Shown: positions 62,301 to 64,000 of the stretch, in pieces
How positions within the stretch are numbered: position 1 is the stretch's first letter
How the letters are laid out: each line of letters starts with the position of its first letter
NCBI GenBank assembly: GCA_000170815.1
Contig: ABCO01000001.1
Location: forward strand, 520,244-584,243
Direction of reading: 5' to 3'
Source of the DNA: an unidentified eubacterium SCB49
Lineage (GTDB): Bacteria > Bacteroidota > Bacteroidia > Flavobacteriales > Flavobacteriaceae
DNA: 64,000 nucleotides
Position numbers and translations under genes: made by a program
The notes under the pieces: model-generated
What the model saw: only the letters and a program-made list of their open reading frames with translations
Database searches by the model: none
Told to the model about the DNA's origin: nothing

Positions 62301-63965
62301 GGTGATGGAGAGACAAATGGTGAAGAGATTGATAACGGAACAGACCCATTAGATCCTTGTGTAGGTGGAGATCTTGCAAATGTAGACTTAACAGATACAG
62401 ATAGCGCTTGGTACTTAGCTGATTGTGATGGTGACGGTGTAACAAATGGAACAGAAGTAGATCCTGATATGGATGGTACAGCTGGTCCTGATAATACAGA
62501 TCCAAACGATCCTTGTGATTACAACGCAGAAGATATTACAGTAGCACAAACCGGAGATTGGTTAGCTGCCGATTGTGATGGAGATGGAGTAAGTAATGGA
62601 GATGAGATAGCAGATGGAACAGATGTAAATGATCCTTGTGATTTTGTAACAGGAAGTATCACATTACCAGTAACGGCAATTACAGATTGTGATGGTGATG
62701 GAGAGACAAGTGATACAGATCTAGATGATGCTGATCCTTGTGTAGGTGGAGATCTTGCAAATGTAGACTTAACGGATACAGATAGCGCTTGGTACTTAGC
62801 CGATTGTGATGGTGACGGTGTAACAAATGGAACAGAAGTAGATCCAAATTCTGATGGAATAGCTGGTCCAAATGATACAGATCCAAACGATCCTTGTGAT
62901 TACAACGCAGAAGATATTACAGTAGCACAAACCGGAGATTGGTTAGCTGCCGATTGTGATGGTGATGGTGTAAGCAATGGAGATGAGATAACAGATGGAA
63001 CAGATGTAAATGATCCTTGTGATTTTGTAACAGGAAGTATCACATTACCAGTAACAGCAATCACAGATTGTGATGGTGATGGAGAGACAAGTGATACAGA
63101 TCTAGATGATGCTGATCCTTGTGTAGGTGGAGATCTTGCAAATGTAGACTTAACAGATACAGATAGCGCTTGGTACTTAGCCGATTGTGATGGTGACGGT
63201 GTAACAAATGGAACAGAAGTAGATCCAAATTCTGATGGAATAGCTGGTCCAAATGATACAGATCCAAACGATCCTTGTGATTACAACGCAGAAGATATTA
63301 CAGTAGCACAAACCGGAGATTGGTTAGCTGCCGATTGTGATGGTGATGGTGTAACTAATGAAGATGAGATTTCAGATGGAACAGATGTAAATGATCCTTG
63401 TGATTTTGTAACAGGAAGTATCACATTACCAGTAACGGCAATTACAGATTGTGATGGTGATGGAGAGACAAGTGATACAGATCTAGATGATGCTGATCCT
63501 TGTGTAGGCGGAGATCTTGCAAATGTAGACTTAACAGATACAGATAGCGCTTGGTACTTAGCCGATTGTGATGGTGACGGTGTAACAAATGGAACAGAAG
63601 TAGATCCTGATATGGATGGTATAGCTGGTCCTGATAATACAGATCCAAACGATCCTTGTGATTACAACGCAGAAGATATTACAGTAGCACAAACCGGAGA
63701 TTGGTTAGCTGCCGATTGTGATGGTGATGGTGTAAGCAATGGAGATGAGATAACAGATGGAACAGATGTAAATGATCCTTGTGATTTTGTAACAGGAAGT
63801 ATCACATTACCAGTAACGGCAATTACAGATTGTGATGGTGATGGAGAGACAAGTGATACAGATCTAGATGATGCTGATCCTTGTGTAGGCGGAGATCTTG
63901 CAAATGTAGACTTAACAGATACAGATAGCGCTTGGTACTTAGCCGATTGTGATGGTGACGTGTAA
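56328..63965 (+). CDS. Giant secreted multi-domain protein (lectin-like, SprB-like, TSP3-like repeats), frameshifted near the window end
   Basis: Starts at ATG 56328 (MKKNYLLLYFAFLMFFQVKSQ, a signal peptide). Residues ~25-370 resemble an L-type lectin (FEFYQYGGTGADGITFFLFD, LGIGLDQFGNF). TSP3-like Asp loops follow at ~489-510 (DTDSDGVADACDLDDDNDG), then a jelly-roll-like segment, more Asp loops (~730) and Ig-like modules. Residues ~1100-1335 hold three SprB-like repeats (PTC...YSVDGVTYQS...GVYPVTV). From residue ~1338 about ten Asp/Cys-rich repeats of mostly 127 residues run to the edge. Each has several DCDGDG loops that likely bind calcium. The frame ends at 63965, where one G is missing relative to all other repeat units, so the true protein should continue beyond the window. 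It is likely a cell-surface adhesin or gliding-associated protein. Confidence 0.85.
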   Translation: MKKNYLLLYFAFLMFFQVKSQTYGDFPYNESFTSGTQPSNVTLLATPQNNVNNDASFSTEGLFLTSDAYNKFGAVYVNDKKFSSGNGVQVEFEFYQYGGTGADGITFFLFDEAVGVPNIGASGGALGYAYQRSLGAVGDVTNRSQGLSGAYLGIGLDQFGNFKNQRFTSGERKNGILHPTDEAGYAATLSQVTLRGARGVAIDDAIGLGEGYTGYPVLISQSTRYYGVGFGSATLDVTDGTYDFGIGLPDAFYLETDGIGVDENDPDFRKCFIDLIPNVNGGFNITVKIQHGTTVSTVIDDFYYPESLVYTENANPYASDYTDGSGSPEGASTTHTLDATVPDFFRIGFAASTGGATNNHLIKNLKITLPFSAEVEPDAMEYCGNGTAASVNPLLNDIAYDASLSGLSANIDAASFQFVDNSGTSLGQSYTVTGEGTWSFDDSTSLVAFSPVSGFYGESSIDYNVKGLYSPYDDEAYRSSNGTITATFGTDTDSDGVADACDLDDDNDGILDEIENSCGLSSKVDINVVYSEDFGTGAGRYEDSSVLNHIFYNGNAGISDGYYAVVTSNTSGLKYYNSTNLTGDLDSNIDDITGPAGGSTDGRYLSINMNGSGNSSYTGPSVFEFYRKENLPTEIGLDYRFRVDLAGLCDNCNNVPVFTLQIQDSNGDVLASASSSSIGVANDDIWRRTVLNFEATTTSVDIVVINSQPSGSAGNDVGVDNIVLASIACDTDLDGIPDYLDTDSDNDGCNDVLESGGTDSNNDGVLDGTSIDPVTGVVIGGTGGYDGLNGTEVVSDVISSIAITSSPITGCVGQDITYTAEPTGVRVTDFGATGNTADDDTIAIPVGDYTYVWYLGASTTPLTDVAPYSGTGTASLTVSNVTEAMAGDEYRVEITTVNNSCVSEETTAPLIVDIADAGADKTVCSYADSVQLGVLDNPDYTYTWEGATTAETAYLSGANSTGPLTAMPTFEYTGPVITTAETIEYTLTISRAGACSSVDTVVVNLIPSPLTPVLLGGDQEVCEGEFISLSVSLDSNQIMRVFKDAALTTPGVPATSTTGVWTSTEAYPVGSGNLYVVLQNTVSLCSSPALIVPYTVNAPPATPVASVTEHPTCIVDGTITVTAPLGAYTYSIDNGVTYQSGVTFTGLDSGTYNVTVKDDTTGCTAIGGTLTVNPKSTLPVAPTATVTHQPTCAIPTGVLEVTAPVGGTLEYSVDGVTYQSSTVFSGLAPGVYPVTVINTLTGCESQATDVTVDPITAPPVSPIATLEGTSCDAQFMGAITVTSPIGTNYTYSVDGINYQSDITFTVIPDIYNLTVKDVVTGCVSSATVVEVVDTWQTLDCDGDGESNDTDPDPLDPCVETDNSTAPPMVGDPNYDVWAAVDCDGDGETNGEEVDNGTDPLDPCDGGDLANVDLTDTVSDWYLADCDDDGVINGTEVDPDMDGTAGPDNTDPNDSCDYNAEDITVAQTGDWLVEDCDGDGETNGEEVDNGTDPLDPCDGGDLANVDLTDTDSAWYLADCDGDGVINGTEVDPNTDGTAGSNDTDPNDPCDYNAEDITVAQTGDWLVADCDGDGVSNEDEISDGTDVNDPCDFVTGSITLPVTAITDCDGDGETSDKDLDDADPCVGGDLANVDLTDTDSAWYLADCDGDGVTNGTEVDPNSDGVAGPNDTDPNDPCDYNAEDITVAQTGDWLAADCDGDGVSNEDETSDGTDVNDPCDFVTGSITLPVTAITDCDGDGETSDTDLDDADPCVGGDLANVDLTDTDSAWYLADCDGDGVTNGTEVDPNSDGVAGPNDTDPNDPCDYNAEDITVAQTGDWLAADCDGDGVSNGDEITDGTDVNDPCDFVTGSITLPVTAITDCDGDGETSDTDLDDADPCVGGDLANVDLTDTDSAWYLADCDGDGVTNGTEVDPNSDGIAGPNDTDPNDPCDYNAEDITVAQTGDWLAADCDGDGVSNEDEISDGTDPNDPCDYLEGSITETQTGDWLAADCDGDGETNGEEIDNGTDPLDPCVGGDLANVDLTDTDSAWYLADCDGDGVTNGTEVDPDMDGTAGPDNTDPNDPCDYNAEDITVAQTGDWLAADCDGDGVSNGDEIADGTDVNDPCDFVTGSITLPVTAITDCDGDGETSDTDLDDADPCVGGDLANVDLTDTDSAWYLADCDGDGVTNGTEVDPNSDGIAGPNDTDPNDPCDYNAEDITVAQTGDWLAADCDGDGVSNGDEITDGTDVNDPCDFVTGSITLPVTAITDCDGDGETSDTDLDDADPCVGGDLANVDLTDTDSAWYLADCDGDGVTNGTEVDPNSDGIAGPNDTDPNDPCDYNAEDITVAQTGDWLAADCDGDGVTNEDEISDGTDVNDPCDFVTGSITLPVTAITDCDGDGETSDTDLDDADPCVGGDLANVDLTDTDSAWYLADCDGDGVTNGTEVDPDMDGIAGPDNTDPNDPCDYNAEDITVAQTGDWLAADCDGDGVSNGDEITDGTDVNDPCDFVTGSITLPVTAITDCDGDGETSDTDLDDADPCVGGDLANVDLTDTDSAWYLADCDGDV

Positions 63966-64000
63966 CAAATGGAACAGAAGTAGATCCAAATTCTGATGGA
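60343..64000 (+). repeat. Tandem repeat array, ~381-bp period, in the giant protein gene
   Basis: Begins as mixed shorter units and becomes a regular 381-bp (127-codon) repeat from ~61135 (61135, 61516, 61897, then 62680, 63061, 63442, 63823). One unit between 61897 and 62680 is 21 bp longer with an alternative module (YLEGSITETQTG). The phrase GGDLANVDLTDT occurs ten times. Copies are almost identical in DNA, which suggests recent expansion or conversion and makes the region prone to assembly error. Confidence 0.9.

Noticed and set aside
60283..63648. Repeated minus-strand His/Leu-rich open frames
   Set aside because: They are mirror frames of the Asp-rich tandem repeat and recur with its period.
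60343..64000. CRISPR array
   Set aside because: The repeats are 381 bp, in frame, coding and without spacers; they belong to the giant protein gene.

Overview
The window looks like chromosomal DNA of a marine-type Flavobacteriaceae member (Bacteroidota). The evidence is low GC content, starts without Shine-Dalgarno sequences, several TAnnTTTG-type -7 promoter elements, and family-typical genes: GSCFA, DUF2797, AsmA, a folK-deoxynucleoside kinase fusion, split metH, LemA/TPM, and a giant SprB/TSP3-like adhesin. No rRNA, IS element, CRISPR array or phage module is visible.

1-21.6 kb is mostly housekeeping. It holds a GH3-family protein (cut by the window edge), DUF2797, AsmA, the FolK-dNK fusion, a TrmH-family methyltransferase, a PLP-dependent dehydratase, cysH with an Rrf2 regulator, der and dps. 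A five-gene minus-strand run follows (M23 peptidase, MerR, LemA, TPM, TPM), then alaS, GSCFA, an amidase lipoprotein and a membrane TPR protein.

21.65-34.75 kb is the accessory region. All its genes are on the minus strand and most are small lipoproteins, membrane or hypothetical proteins. They are separated by members of one degenerate, imperfectly palindromic repeat family ending in CAAC...GTTG. Most genes are also flanked by a private 7-10 bp inverted repeat that extends this core, as expected for integron-type cassettes, but the core is not the canonical GTTRRRY. Inside this array, between two near-identical 279-bp direct repeats, sits a four-gene, translationally coupled operon. It encodes a 636-aa protein assembled from RNA-polymerase-like DNA-binding modules (two alpha-CTD-like HhH, a sigma-4-like HTH, HARE-type winged helices), a 60-aa protein, a DndD-like SMC ATPase and a DndE-HerA/FtsK fusion ATPase. 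No DNA-thiolation genes (dndA/B/C) accompany it. This is the best candidate for an undescribed, probably defensive, system.

34.8-51.0 kb is an aspartate-family amino-acid and one-carbon block. metK is divergent from metY, which has a SAM-I riboswitch and is followed by OsmC, metX-like, a stand-alone homoserine dehydrogenase, split metH and metF. Next comes a Thr/Ile-rich leader peptide with an attenuator in front of thrA-thrB-thrC and a second OsmC gene. The two homoserine dehydrogenases are therefore under different RNA controls: SAM for the Met branch, Thr/Ile translation for the Thr branch.

51.2-64 kb holds mutS (with a dispersed REP-like repeat in frame), a TNF/C1q-like surface protein, two tandem frameshifted GIY-YIG genes beside tRNA-Leu(UAA) and tRNA-Gly(GCC), and a giant secreted protein. 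That protein has a lectin-like domain, SprB-like modules and about ten ~381-bp Asp/Cys-rich repeats. It is frameshifted 40 bp before the window end.
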